Shown: positions 15,474-24,458, numbered from the stretch's first letter. The stretch: 46,699 nucleotides of DNA from an uncultured Clostridia bacterium (GCA_947625805.1 CANQPT010000012.1:1-46699); one strand, 5' to 3'. Made by a program: numbers and translations. The notes: a model not told the origin generated them from the letters alone.

Positions 15474-16529
15474 ATGGATCATAAAATACGCATCGCCCTG
15501 ATCGGGTGCGGAAACATCGGCGCGGTTCATGCCAACGCATACCGCGCGGAAAAAGACCGGGCGGAGATTGTCGCCTGCTGTGACGTCAACCGGGAACGGG
15601 GCGAGGCTTTTGCCGCAAGATTCGGCATTCCCGCCTTTTATACCGATATGGAAGAAATGCTTGCCGAGGTGCGCCCGGACGCGGTCAGCGTCTGCACATG
15701 GAACAGCGCGCACGCCCCCGCGACCGTTTGTTCTCTGCGGGCGGGTGCGCACGTGCTTTGCGAAAAGCCCATGGCCATGAACACCGCCGAGGCGCTGGAG
15801 ATGGAGCGGGCGGCCGATCAAACGGGTAAATTGCTGATGGTCGGCTTTGTGCGCCGGTTTGGAAACGACGCCGCTTTTCTCAAGCCGGTCATCGAGGCGA
15901 AAGAGATGGGCGATCTCTACTACGCAAAAGCTCAGTACCTGCGCGGAAAAGGCTATCCGGCGGGTTGGTTCGGCGATCTCAAGTACGCGGGAGGCGGTCC
16001 GTTCATTGACCTCGGTGTGCACGTGATCGACTTGGTGCGCTATCTTGCGGGCAATCCCCTGCCGGTCAGCGCATACGGCGTCACCTGCCGTTCGCTTTCG
16101 GACCAACGGCGTGCATGGGGCGGAGGCTGGAAGTCCGAAGGGGTCGGCTTTGCCTATGACTGCGAGGACAGCGCAAGCGCCATCATCACCTTTGAGAACG
16201 GCCTGCGCCTGCTGGTCGAGACCAGTTACTCGCTCGACATTCCCGAGGAGGTCAACCGCATCGAGTTATACGGCACGAAAAAGAGCGCCTTCCTCGACCC
16301 GTCGCTTTCCTATATCTCCTACCCGACCGACAATACGCCCCGGATCGAGCACCCGGAGTGTGAGATCGACGGACAGGTCTTCTTCTCACGCGAGATCGCG
16401 CATTTTCTCGACTGCATCGAGCACGGCACACCCTGTCGCGCTCCCGCCCGGGACGGCGTGGAGCTCATGCGTATCCTCGACGCGGTCTACGAATCCGCCA
16501 AAACCGGACAGACGGTTAAAATAAGATAA
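15474..16529 (+). CDS. Gfo/Idh/MocA-family oxidoreductase
   Basis: NAD(P)-dependent dehydrogenase acting on a sugar, sugar acid or inositol-like substrate. The 351-residue protein starts with the Rossmann motif IALIGCGNIGAVHANAYR, has the family's CEKPMAMN signature near residue 97 and the C-terminal alpha/beta domain with GGPFIDLGVHVIDLVRYL, whose Asp and His match the family's catalytic positions. Start at 15474 follows AAAGGAC; an in-frame GTG/ATG at 15411 lies inside the upstream hairpin and is rejected. It is probably co-transcribed with the ROK genes. The substrate cannot be named from sequence. Confidence 0.88.
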   Translation: MDHKIRIALIGCGNIGAVHANAYRAEKDRAEIVACCDVNRERGEAFAARFGIPAFYTDMEEMLAEVRPDAVSVCTWNSAHAPATVCSLRAGAHVLCEKPMAMNTAEALEMERAADQTGKLLMVGFVRRFGNDAAFLKPVIEAKEMGDLYYAKAQYLRGKGYPAGWFGDLKYAGGGPFIDLGVHVIDLVRYLAGNPLPVSAYGVTCRSLSDQRRAWGGGWKSEGVGFAYDCEDSASAIITFENGLRLLVETSYSLDIPEEVNRIELYGTKKSAFLDPSLSYISYPTDNTPRIEHPECEIDGQVFFSREIAHFLDCIEHGTPCRAPARDGVELMRILDAVYESAKTGQTVKIR

Positions 16530-16538
16530 TGGTTGATT

Positions 16539-16580
16539 GCGGGGGCTTTTGAAAAAGCCCCCGCACCCCCAAAACTTTGA
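16539..16580 (+). repeat. hairpin + AAAACTTT repeat, half-site E; dehydrogenase terminator
   Basis: GCGGGGGCTTTT / AAAAGCCCCCGC hairpin followed by ACCCCCAAAACTTTGA, the same design as the other half-sites. Here there is no mirrored partner; a different hairpin follows at 16584. Confidence 0.65.
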
Positions 16581-16583
16581 GAT

Positions 16584-16630
16584 AAAAACACGGGGCTGTA
16601 AATCGCTCGATTTACAGCCCCCGTGTTTTT
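16584..16630 (+). terminator. long perfect-arm terminator
   Basis: AAAAACACGG...CCGTGTTTTT with an inner arm GGCTGTAAATCG / CGATTTACAGCC, together about 21 pairs with a single bulge and a four-base loop. It is preceded by A-run and followed by T-run, so it can work in both directions. Confidence 0.7.
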
Positions 16631-16677
16631 GGATGATTGCCATGGAAATCTATTGTAACTACAACCCGGTTTTGTGA

Positions 16678-16707
16678 TTGACAGAGAGAAAAGTGTTGTG
16701 GTATAAT
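16678..16707 (+). promoter_or_regulatory. uppP operon promoter
   Basis: TTGACA (16678-16683), 18-base spacer, TATAAT (16702-16707). A second TATAAT (16721-16726) lies 19 bp downstream and may be a tandem promoter. The leader to uppP is about 85 nt. Confidence 0.75.
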
Positions 16708-16797
16708 AAAGTAAATATGGTATAATTTATATTGTATTACCTATATCTTATTAACATATTAAAAACAACTGTTTGTTTTGTGCGAGGAGGCACTTTT

Positions 16798-17643
16798 ATG
16801 TCACTGTTACAATCCATCATTCTCGGTTTGATTCAGGGGATCACGGAATTTTTGCCGGTGTCCAGTTCAGGGCATCTGGCCATCGCCCACGTACTGTTCG
16901 GCTTAGAGTCTGGCGAGGAAATCGTCGCCTTTGACCTGCTCTTACATCTGGGCACACTGATCGCCGTTTTTATCGTTTACTACCGACAGATCTTCGCCCT
17001 TGTCCGGGCGGCTTTCACACTTCTCGGAAAACTGTTTACCGGCAAGATAAAGCAAGGCCTCGACCCGGACGAACGCTTTGTCATCTGGGTGATCGTGGCC
17101 ACCCTGCCGCTGATCTTACTGAAACTCACAGGTCTTGACGCGGTGGTGGAGACCCTCTCCTCCAGCATTCTGGCGGTGGGACTGATCCTGCTGTTCAACG
17201 GCGCGGTGCTCTTTCTCTCGGATAAGTTCTCCCGCGGGAACACCGCCATCGCCGACGCAAAGTGGTACAATGCCCTTGCCATCGGTATCTGCCAGATGTT
17301 TGCAGTCCTTCCCGGCCTTTCCCGCAGCGGCTCTACCATTACCGGGGGCTTATTAAACGGCCTCGACCGGGAAAGCTCCGTGCGCTTTTCTTTCATTCTT
17401 TCCATTCCGGCCATTTTGGGCGCAAGCGTCTTTAAGGTGCCCGACCTCTTCGCCCAGTCCACCTCGGCTTCCGAATGGGGTATTTATCTTGTCGGCATGG
17501 CGGCGGCAGCCCTTGTGGGCATCGCGGCTATGCGTCTTTTGCAATACATCTCAAAACACAGTAACTTCCGTATGTTCTCCTATTATTGCTGGGCGGTAGG
17601 CGCCATCGCCGCCGTGTACGGCATCATTCGTCTTTTTGCTTAA
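16798..17643 (+). CDS. uppP: undecaprenyl-diphosphatase
   Basis: BacA-type membrane enzyme that dephosphorylates undecaprenyl diphosphate, recycling the lipid carrier for peptidoglycan and teichoic acid synthesis; it also gives bacitracin tolerance. The 281-residue protein is almost all membrane helices and has both family motifs: QGITEFLPVSSSGHL (residues 13-27, Glu17) and PGLSRSGSTITGG near 170 with the catalytic arginine. Start at 16798 is set by a clear AGGAGG; upstream in-frame codons lack a ribosome site. The ftsK gene starts 7 bp after the stop. Confidence 0.95.
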   Translation: MSLLQSIILGLIQGITEFLPVSSSGHLAIAHVLFGLESGEEIVAFDLLLHLGTLIAVFIVYYRQIFALVRAAFTLLGKLFTGKIKQGLDPDERFVIWVIVATLPLILLKLTGLDAVVETLSSSILAVGLILLFNGAVLFLSDKFSRGNTAIADAKWYNALAIGICQMFAVLPGLSRSGSTITGGLLNGLDRESSVRFSFILSIPAILGASVFKVPDLFAQSTSASEWGIYLVGMAAAALVGIAAMRLLQYISKHSNFRMFSYYCWAVGAIAAVYGIIRLFA

Positions 17644-17650
17644 AGAAACA

Positions 17651-20086
17651 ATGGCTTCACAAAGAAAACGAAACGCAAAACAAACCTCTTCCGGGCGCAA
17701 GCAGACAGACACAAAAGAAAGCGGACTGCTCATGCAATGCCTGCCCTTTGTTCTAATTGTGGCGGCACTGCTTGCCGAACTATGTCTTATCATACCGGAT
17801 CAACTGGGACTGCTTGGCTCTGCCGTCAGCGCGCTGCTCTTCGGGCTGTTTTCATGGCCGGCGTATATCCTGCCGGTGGTGCTGGTTGCTCTGGCCTTTT
17901 ATCTGCGCCGTCTGAGCGCGGCCAAATGGAAGGCGGTCTTAGTCGGAATATGCCTTATCATGCTCTGCGTGCTGCTGCACGCCTTTGCCATACACAAGGG
18001 TTTTTCTCTTTCCGAATTCTGGCGCGACGGCCGGGATTTCGTAGGCGGCGGCGTGGTTGGCGGCGTGGTTGGCTCCTTATTTATGCTGATGGCAAAAAAA
18101 GTGGGAACGGTCATCATCGCGGGAGCAGTGCTGCTGCTCTGCGTATTGCTTCTCTTTGATCTTACCCCTCACAACGTGTGGGTACGTTTCCGCTTTTATC
18201 TTCAAAAGAAACGCAGGAAAGCCCTTGCGGAGCAAAAGAAAGCCGCAAGCGGACAGCGTTTCCGCTATCGGGTGCGGCAAGCAAAACCCGATGAGAGCGA
18301 TCCGGAGGACACCGAAAAGATCAACCGCGTGATCGCGGAGAACGAGCGGATTATCGCCTCCCTTGACCGGGACAGGCGTTCCCCGAAAAAACAAGAAAAG
18401 AATGGAGACGCCCAAGAGGCGCAGACTGCCGCCCCGGTGGCACGCCTTGGTGAAGAGGTCAGCGGAAAGATCGATCTTGACCGCATCTTCTCGGAGGAGC
18501 CGGACGAGAACTTTGACGCTTTTGAGCCTTTCCCGGGGGAAGAGGCGGAGGAGGACAAGCCGGAGCTTACGCGCGAGCCGGTGGGCAAAGCCGTGGCCGA
18601 CGCGCCGAGAGTATACGTCCTGCCGCCCCTGCGGCTGTTAAACGAGCCGCCAAAGTACAACTCGGACGCAGGCGATGAAGAATCCAGACTCAAGGCCATC
18701 AAACTGGTCAAGACGCTTGCCAGTTTCAAGGTGCATACCCATATTTCCGACATTGTGCGCGGTCCTTCCGTCACCCGGTACGAACTGACCCCGGAGGAGG
18801 GAGTGCGGGTGCGCAGTGTGGCCAATTTAGTAGACGACATCGCTTTAGCCCTTGCCACAGGCGGAGTACGCATTGAAGCGCCCATTCCCGGCAAGAGCGC
18901 CATCGGCATCGAGGTGCCCAACCAAAACCGGGACACGGTTTATCTGCGGGAGTTGATTGACAACGATCTGTTCCGGGGCGCCAAAAGTATGCTGAATGCA
19001 GTGCTGGGCAAGGATGTGGCGGGCACGCCCCGCTATTTCGATATTGCAAAGATGCCCCATCTTCTGATCGCAGGTACGACAGGATCGGGTAAATCGGTCT
19101 GCATCAACTCGATCCTGATGTCCCTTTTATACCGCGCGACGCCGGACCAACTCAAACTGATCCTGATCGACCCCAAAAAGGTCGAGTTCAACGTCTACGA
19201 GGGACTGCCCCACCTGCTGGTCCCGGTGGTCAGCCAGCCCAAAAAGGCGGCGGGCACCCTCAACTGGGCCTGCATTGAAATGGAACGGCGGTACGAGCTG
19301 ATCGAGGAGGTCGGCGCACGCAATATCGACGGCTACAACGCGGCGGTCAAGGACGATCCAAGCGCCGAATATCTTCCCAAAATCGTGATCGTCATCGACG
19401 AACTTGCCGATTTGATGATGACCGCCCGGGACAACGTAGAGGACGCCATCTGCCGGATCGCGCAGAAGGCGCGTGCGGCGGGGATGCACTTGATCGTCGG
19501 CACCCAGCGTCCGTCTGTGGACGTAGTCACAGGTCTGATCAAGGGCAACATTCCCTCGCGCATTGCCCTTTCGGTAGTATCCCAGGTGGATTCGCGCACC
19601 ATTCTCGACATCGGCGGCGCGGAAAAATTGATCGGAAACGGCGATATGCTGTTTGCACCCATCGGCGCGTCCAAGCCGGTCCGCGTACAGGGCACCTACG
19701 TTTCGGAGCAAGAGATTTCCGCCGTGGTCGATTTTATCAAAAAACAAACCGGCGGAGTGGATTACGACCAGAGCGTGGTAGAATCCATCGAACAGGAGGC
19801 GGAGCGCTGTACCGACAAGAAGAAAGGCGGCGTGGACGCGGGGGAGAACGGCGAGGACGATCCGCGTCTGTTCGACGCACTCGAGGTAGCCGTGGACACA
19901 GGCAAGATCTCCACATCCCTGTTACAGCGCCGTCTGTCGGTGGGTTACGGCAAGGCCGCCAAACTGATCGATCAGATGGAAGCCCACGGCTGGGTAGGGC
20001 CGCTTGAAGGGTCCAAGCCCCGCGAGATCCGAATCACCAAGCAGGAATATATGGAAATGGCATTAAATCGCCGGGAGGACGGCTGA
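17651..20086 (+). CDS. ftsK: FtsK/SpoIIIE-type DNA translocase
   Basis: Septum-located motor that pumps chromosomal DNA through the closing division (or sporulation) septum. The 811-residue protein has four membrane helices (about residues 20-170), a charged linker (about 175-330), the alpha/beta motor domain with Walker A GTTGSGKSVCIN and Walker B IVIVIDELADLMM, the HLIVGTQRPSVDVVTGLIKGN signature, and a C-terminal winged-helix gamma domain (DDPRLFDALEVAV...) that reads KOPS/SRS polarity sites. Start is ATG 17651 with a weak site; TTG 17636, overlapping the uppP stop, is an alternative. The stop overlaps the tmk start (TGATG). Confidence 0.95.
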   Translation: MASQRKRNAKQTSSGRKQTDTKESGLLMQCLPFVLIVAALLAELCLIIPDQLGLLGSAVSALLFGLFSWPAYILPVVLVALAFYLRRLSAAKWKAVLVGICLIMLCVLLHAFAIHKGFSLSEFWRDGRDFVGGGVVGGVVGSLFMLMAKKVGTVIIAGAVLLLCVLLLFDLTPHNVWVRFRFYLQKKRRKALAEQKKAASGQRFRYRVRQAKPDESDPEDTEKINRVIAENERIIASLDRDRRSPKKQEKNGDAQEAQTAAPVARLGEEVSGKIDLDRIFSEEPDENFDAFEPFPGEEAEEDKPELTREPVGKAVADAPRVYVLPPLRLLNEPPKYNSDAGDEESRLKAIKLVKTLASFKVHTHISDIVRGPSVTRYELTPEEGVRVRSVANLVDDIALALATGGVRIEAPIPGKSAIGIEVPNQNRDTVYLRELIDNDLFRGAKSMLNAVLGKDVAGTPRYFDIAKMPHLLIAGTTGSGKSVCINSILMSLLYRATPDQLKLILIDPKKVEFNVYEGLPHLLVPVVSQPKKAAGTLNWACIEMERRYELIEEVGARNIDGYNAAVKDDPSAEYLPKIVIVIDELADLMMTARDNVEDAICRIAQKARAAGMHLIVGTQRPSVDVVTGLIKGNIPSRIALSVVSQVDSRTILDIGGAEKLIGNGDMLFAPIGASKPVRVQGTYVSEQEISAVVDFIKKQTGGVDYDQSVVESIEQEAERCTDKKKGGVDAGENGEDDPRLFDALEVAVDTGKISTSLLQRRLSVGYGKAAKLIDQMEAHGWVGPLEGSKPREIRITKQEYMEMALNRREDG

Positions 20087-20733
20087 TGGGACGTCTGATC
20101 GCCATCGACGGTCTGGACGGAAGCGGCAAGGGTACCCAGTCCGGACTTTTATACCAATATCTGAAAGGGCGGGGCGTGCCCGTGCGGCTGTTATCCTTTC
20201 CCACTTATACGGAACCCGCATCCACCCTGGTGGACTTTTACCTGTCGGGAGGGCTGGGTCAGTCGCCGGACAGCACCGGAGCATATGCCGCGTCGGTATT
20301 CTTTGCCTGCGATCGCTATGTGTCCTACCGCACCGACTGGAACGAGGCGGCGGCAGATCCCGACACAGTGCTGATCGCCAACCGCTATACCACGGCCAAC
20401 GCCGTGCACCAGTTGTCGAAACTGCCCCGTGAGAGGTGGCCGGAGTTTCTTTCATGGCTCTGGGATTTTGAGTTTTGCAAACTGGCGCTTCCCGCACCCG
20501 ACGACGTCGTCTACCTCTGCGTTCCGCCCGAACTTTCCCGCTCGCTGGTGGACGCCCGCGGAAACGCCAAGGATATCCACGAGCGTGACCCCCATCACAC
20601 AGAACGCAGTTATGCGGCGGCAAGATATTGCGCCGAAACGCTGGGCTGGCACACGGTAGAATGTACAAAAAACGGAAAAATGTTGGACAGACAAGCGATT
20701 TTCGCACAAATTCGTAATATATTAGAGGTATAA
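20086..20733 (+). CDS. tmk: thymidylate kinase-like protein
   Basis: Phosphorylates dTMP to dTDP for DNA synthesis. The 215-residue P-loop protein begins RLIAIDGLDGSGKGTQS (Walker A, residues 9-18) and has CDRYVSYRTDW, matching the nucleotide-kinase DR(Y/F) motif, then a LID-like segment VDARGNAKDIHERDPHH. Compared with textbook bacterial Tmk, the P-loop ends KGTQ rather than KTT(Q) and the EPG motif is not clear, so a related deoxynucleotide kinase is possible. Together with thyX in this window it would complete dTTP supply. Coupled to ftsK by TGATG and followed by the DJ-1 gene after 2 bp. Confidence 0.85.
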   Translation: MGRLIAIDGLDGSGKGTQSGLLYQYLKGRGVPVRLLSFPTYTEPASTLVDFYLSGGLGQSPDSTGAYAASVFFACDRYVSYRTDWNEAAADPDTVLIANRYTTANAVHQLSKLPRERWPEFLSWLWDFEFCKLALPAPDDVVYLCVPPELSRSLVDARGNAKDIHERDPHHTERSYAAARYCAETLGWHTVECTKNGKMLDRQAIFAQIRNILEV

Positions 20734-20735
20734 TC

Positions 20736-21275
20736 ATGGTATACGTATTACTGGCGGACGGTTTTGAAGAGATTGAGGCCCTCTGTCCGGTGGATATGCT
20801 CCGACGCGCGGACGTCGACTGCAAAACCGTATCCATCGGCGGAAAAAGCGTAGAGGGCGCACACGGCGTCACGGTCACGGCGGATCTTTGTCTTTCCGGG
20901 ATCGACGCACCGCCCCAAATGCTTGTACTGCCCGGCGGACAGCCGGGGACCAACAACCTCAACCGCTGTATGGGCGTGCACCATCTGATCCGTCAGACGT
21001 ACGAGGCGGGCGGTTTGCTGGCCGCCATCTGCGCGGCGCCCATGATCTTAGGATATTCGGGCTATCTGGTGGGCAAAAAGGCGACCGTTTACCCGGATTT
21101 TGAAAAATATCTGATCGGCGCTGTCAAACTGGATGCGCAGGTCGTGCGGGACGGCAGGATCATCACCGGGCGCGGCATGGGCGCGGCGGTGGAATTCGGC
21201 GCTGCGCTGATTGAGGCCATGACCGATCGCACCACCGCAGACAAGGTCTTAAAAAGCATTTGGTACCGGAGTTGA
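20736..21275 (+). CDS. DJ-1/PfpI-family protein
   Basis: Member of the DJ-1/YajL/ThiJ superfamily, linked to oxidative-stress defence, glyoxalase III or protein/nucleotide deglycation. The 179-residue protein shows the family N-terminus (VYVLLADGFEEIEAL), VLPGGQPGTNNL, and the nucleophile elbow AAICAAPMIL with Cys99, then VYPDFEKYL and GRGMGAAVEFGAALIE. Length and motifs fit the YajL/DJ-1 subgroup rather than the protease PfpI. The exact reaction cannot be told from sequence. It overlaps the next gene. Confidence 0.9.
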   Translation: MVYVLLADGFEEIEALCPVDMLRRADVDCKTVSIGGKSVEGAHGVTVTADLCLSGIDAPPQMLVLPGGQPGTNNLNRCMGVHHLIRQTYEAGGLLAAICAAPMILGYSGYLVGKKATVYPDFEKYLIGAVKLDAQVVRDGRIITGRGMGAAVEFGAALIEAMTDRTTADKVLKSIWYRS

Positions 21276-21805
21276 CCAAACAAGAACTGCGCGCGCAGTT
21301 TGCCGCAAAGCGTGCGGCGCTGGATTCGGCGGAAAAAGCCCGGCTGGACGCGGCCGTCATACGGGTGATCGCGCAATCCGAGCCCTTTCGGCAGGCAGGC
21401 ACCCTGTTTGCCTATTACCCCGTCCGGGGTGAGATCGATCTGCGGCCGCTGTTTGCGCTGGCAAAAGAACAGGGCAAGACGGTCGCCCTTCCCGTGTGCG
21501 GTCAGGGCGCTTTGCGCTTCCGGGCCGATACGGGGACGACCCGTCCCGGCGCGTTCGGCATTCCCGTCCCAACCGGGCCGACCGTACGGCCGGACGAGGG
21601 CACGCTGTGCATCCTGCCCGGATACGCCTATGACGCGAGCAAGCGCCGCCTAGGCTACGGCGGCGGCTGCTACGACCGCTTTCTGCCCGGCTTTCCCGGG
21701 ATCGGCATGGGTGCGTTTTACAGGGCCTTTTCCCTTGACGCCCTGCCCGCCGACCCGTTTGACGTTCCATGCGATCTGATCGCAACAGAGGAAGGAATCT
21801 TTTGA
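21272..21805 (+). CDS. 5-formyltetrahydrofolate cyclo-ligase
   Basis: ATP-dependent conversion of 5-formyl-THF to 5,10-methenyl-THF, returning the stored form to one-carbon metabolism. The product of about 177 residues has the family N-terminus (TKQELRAQFAAKRAAL), FAYYPVRGEIDLRPL, and the nucleotide-binding C-terminal motif YDASKRRLGYGGGCYDRFLPG. TTG at 21272 is taken as start because it gives the typical family N-terminus and overlaps the DJ-1 stop as TTGA; TTG at 21260 is a possible alternative with no better ribosome site. It overlaps the next gene in the same TTGA manner. Confidence 0.9.
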   Translation: MTKQELRAQFAAKRAALDSAEKARLDAAVIRVIAQSEPFRQAGTLFAYYPVRGEIDLRPLFALAKEQGKTVALPVCGQGALRFRADTGTTRPGAFGIPVPTGPTVRPDEGTLCILPGYAYDASKRRLGYGGGCYDRFLPGFPGIGMGAFYRAFSLDALPADPFDVPCDLIATEEGIF

Positions 21806-22722
21806 AACTCAAAGAAACCGTTACCGCACCCATTCCGGTGCTCATTACCTATCTTTTATATCTCGGCTGCTTCGCCACTCCGGTGGCTCAAAACGCCCTC
21901 GCCCGCTATGGGGACTACTCGCTGATCTCCGGCGTGGTGTTAGAGGTACTGACCCTGCTGTTGCCGGCGCTTGTTTACGCAAAATGCAAGGGTGTGGGCT
22001 ACTCGGCCGAGATGCACTTTCTTCGCTTATCCCCCTCCCGGCTGATCTTTGCGCTTTGTATGCTGATTTTTGCCCTTTCCGGGGCAGTGCTGATCTCCAT
22101 GGGTCTGCATGGCACGGGCCTGTCCGACGCAAAATATTCCTTGGTGGACACCTATGCTCTGGCTCTTTCCGAGCGGGAGCTGCCGGTCTATCTTCGCTGT
22201 ATCGGCTATGCGGTGCTGCCCGCCTTTGCGGAGGAATTTCTCTATCGGGGAATTTTATTTACAGAATACCGTCAGAGCGGCATTCCGGCGGCCATGTTCT
22301 TTTGCTCGGCGCTCTTTGCCCTCGGCCAGTTTTCTCTTCAAAAACTCCCGGTGTTTTTCTTTGTGGGACTTGTAAGTGCCGCCGTCTATTATGTATGTGA
22401 GTCCTTTCCTACCGTGGTGCTCTTTCGCCTTGCCTTTAACCTGTTGGTCTTTTACTTTGAGGACGCGGCATGGACGCTCATTCTGCGGCGTGCCAATTTT
22501 GTATTCTTTCTTTGCTTTTGCGGAGTGTTGCTTCTGCTCTCTGCGGTGCTGGCGCTGTCCGAGGCTCAGCGGATTTTCTACACCCGCGCCCTGGACGGGG
22601 AAACGGTTCCGCCCGAGGGAAAACTCAAAACCGGAGCGGGCGCGCGCTTTGGCGCCGCACTGCTCTCTCCTGCTTTGATCCTTTGCGCGGCGGCATCCGT
22701 CGCCATCATGCTGCTCTTGTGA
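21802..22722 (+). CDS. CPBP-like intramembrane protein, catalytic His altered
   Basis: Integral membrane protein of the CPBP/Abi (CAAX protease, bacteriocin-processing) family with about eight helices in 306 residues. Motif 1 is present as AFAEEFLYRG (Glu-Glu...Arg, residues about 143-148). The later metal-ligand histidines look lost: the usual FxxxH motif reads FALGQF, and the H-x-x-x-N motif reads RLAFN, so peptidase activity is doubtful. Start TTG 21802 is well supported by AGGAAGG six to seven bases upstream and overlaps the previous stop as TTGA. In this operon it could be a membrane chaperone or remnant protease; its role is unknown. Confidence 0.82.
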   Translation: MKLKETVTAPIPVLITYLLYLGCFATPVAQNALARYGDYSLISGVVLEVLTLLLPALVYAKCKGVGYSAEMHFLRLSPSRLIFALCMLIFALSGAVLISMGLHGTGLSDAKYSLVDTYALALSERELPVYLRCIGYAVLPAFAEEFLYRGILFTEYRQSGIPAAMFFCSALFALGQFSLQKLPVFFFVGLVSAAVYYVCESFPTVVLFRLAFNLLVFYFEDAAWTLILRRANFVFFLCFCGVLLLLSAVLALSEAQRIFYTRALDGETVPPEGKLKTGAGARFGAALLSPALILCAAASVAIMLLL

Positions 22723-22739
22723 GGAGGCTGTAAATTTTT

Positions 22740-24458
22740 ATGGAAAAAAAGAATATCGCCCCAAACGCACGTCCCGCCGCCGGAATGGACGCGGACGGAA
22801 ATATGCAGATCCGGTCTACCGGCAAGGCCTCCCGTGTGCCGACCGACAGATCGGCCCCGGAAAAAGCTCCCGCCGCCCGCCGACCGGCCCGGCGGGCCGC
22901 CCGTACCGCACAGAACCGACAAAATGGCCCTGTCACACCCGCCGGAAGTCGCGCGTCTGCCACGCCGGCCAACAATGACGCTGTGGAGTACTCCTTTGCC
23001 AACAGCGGACTGTTCAACAACGGTATGCTGAAGGACGGTTCCACCGATCCGACCGCAGTATCCGAGGCCCACAGAGCGCGTGCCGAGCAGGGCAGCACCC
23101 TGCCGGATACCAACACCCGTATTGTACCCGGAACGGGCCGTGTACGCGCCCACAAGCCCACCCCCGCAAACAGCGGGGCAAGACGGCCTGTCGGCGGCAC
23201 ACCCGGCGGCGCTCCCACAAGCGACGCAAAGCCCATGCCGCCCGCACAGAACGCGGGTACTCCCCGTGCGGCGGCGTCCTTTGCCACCAAGGTCACGCCT
23301 GCCGTGCCCAAGAAAAAATCCGCACCGCGCGACGGCTCGGATCGACCGCGCCAGACCGGCGGGATCGCCGCTATGAACAGCATCACCCGAGCGCTCATCT
23401 ATATCGCAGGGGTCATCCTGACCTCGGTACTGCTCAGCGTAGTGATCATCTCCAACTGCAACGATATCTTTGCTTTCGTCAAGGGAGATGAACAATATAC
23501 CATCACCATCGACGTGGGCACTGATCTCAACCGTTTAGCCGATCAACTCAAGGCAATGGGGGTCATTGAGCACAAAAACACCTTCCGATTCTATATTAAG
23601 TACCGGCACAAGGACATGGACGCCTATATCCCCGGCACCTACACGGTTTCCTCCTCCATGAGTTACGATCAGATCATCGCCGCCATCACGCCCCGTGAGC
23701 AACGGGAGCTGATCACGATTACCGTGCCTGAGGGCTACACGGTAGATCAAATCATTGATCTTTTCGTGGACAAGGGCGTCGGTACGCGGGAAGGCTTTGA
23801 GGACGTCATTCAGAACGGCAATTTCAGCAAATACTGGTTTGTAAACGAACTGCCTGCCAATCCCGACCGCTACTATCGGTTAGAGGGATATCTGTTCCCG
23901 GATACCTACTACTTCTATACCGATATGGAAGAAAAAACCATTATCCAGAAGTTCTTAGATAACTTTGAGAGCAAGTACAGCGAAGCCATCAAGGTGCGGG
24001 CGGCGGCTTTGGGCTTTACCACCGACCAGGTGGTCACCCTTGCCTCCATTCTGCAAGCGGAGGGCAAGGAGCGTATCATTTCCATCAGCGATGAGGACAC
24101 GGGCGAATCCGCGTCTTACCTCGACTACGAGTTGATTTCCAGCGTGTTCCACAACCGTATGAACAGCGGCTGGAAACTCCAGTCGGACGCCACTACCCTG
24201 TTCGCATTGACCATGGATAAAACCGGTATGGATGAGGTGACCGGCTCCAACAAGAATTACGAGAATCCGTACAACACGTATAACATCGACGGTTTTCCCC
24301 CCGGCGCCATCTGCAATCCCAGCCGGAACGCCCTGGAAGCCGCCCTCTACCCGGCGTCTTCCCCCTATTATTACTTTGCGTCCGACGACAAGGGCAACAC
24401 CTACTTTGCCAAGACCATCGAAGAACACAACGAAAACGTCGCCAAAATCGGACAATAG
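22740..24458 (+). CDS. mltG: endolytic murein transglycosylase MltG, long N-terminus
   Basis: YceG-family lytic transglycosylase that cuts nascent glycan strands at the membrane and so sets glycan chain length. The 572-residue protein has a long cytoplasmic tail (1-210) rich in Pro/Ala/Arg, one membrane helix (about 214-238), a LysM-like domain (YTITIDVGTDLNRLADQLK) and the catalytic domain: LEGYLFPDTYYF, then LASILQAEGKE with catalytic Glu441, and FPPGAICNPSRNALEAALYP near the C-terminus. The cytoplasmic extension is much longer than in E. coli MltG, which has almost none. Ribosome site GAGGAGG. It is the last gene of the uppP operon, followed by a strong terminator. Confidence 0.93.
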   Translation: MEKKNIAPNARPAAGMDADGNMQIRSTGKASRVPTDRSAPEKAPAARRPARRAARTAQNRQNGPVTPAGSRASATPANNDAVEYSFANSGLFNNGMLKDGSTDPTAVSEAHRARAEQGSTLPDTNTRIVPGTGRVRAHKPTPANSGARRPVGGTPGGAPTSDAKPMPPAQNAGTPRAAASFATKVTPAVPKKKSAPRDGSDRPRQTGGIAAMNSITRALIYIAGVILTSVLLSVVIISNCNDIFAFVKGDEQYTITIDVGTDLNRLADQLKAMGVIEHKNTFRFYIKYRHKDMDAYIPGTYTVSSSMSYDQIIAAITPREQRELITITVPEGYTVDQIIDLFVDKGVGTREGFEDVIQNGNFSKYWFVNELPANPDRYYRLEGYLFPDTYYFYTDMEEKTIIQKFLDNFESKYSEAIKVRAAALGFTTDQVVTLASILQAEGKERIISISDEDTGESASYLDYELISSVFHNRMNSGWKLQSDATTLFALTMDKTGMDEVTGSNKNYENPYNTYNIDGFPPGAICNPSRNALEAALYPASSPYYYFASDDKGNTYFAKTIEEHNENVAKIGQ

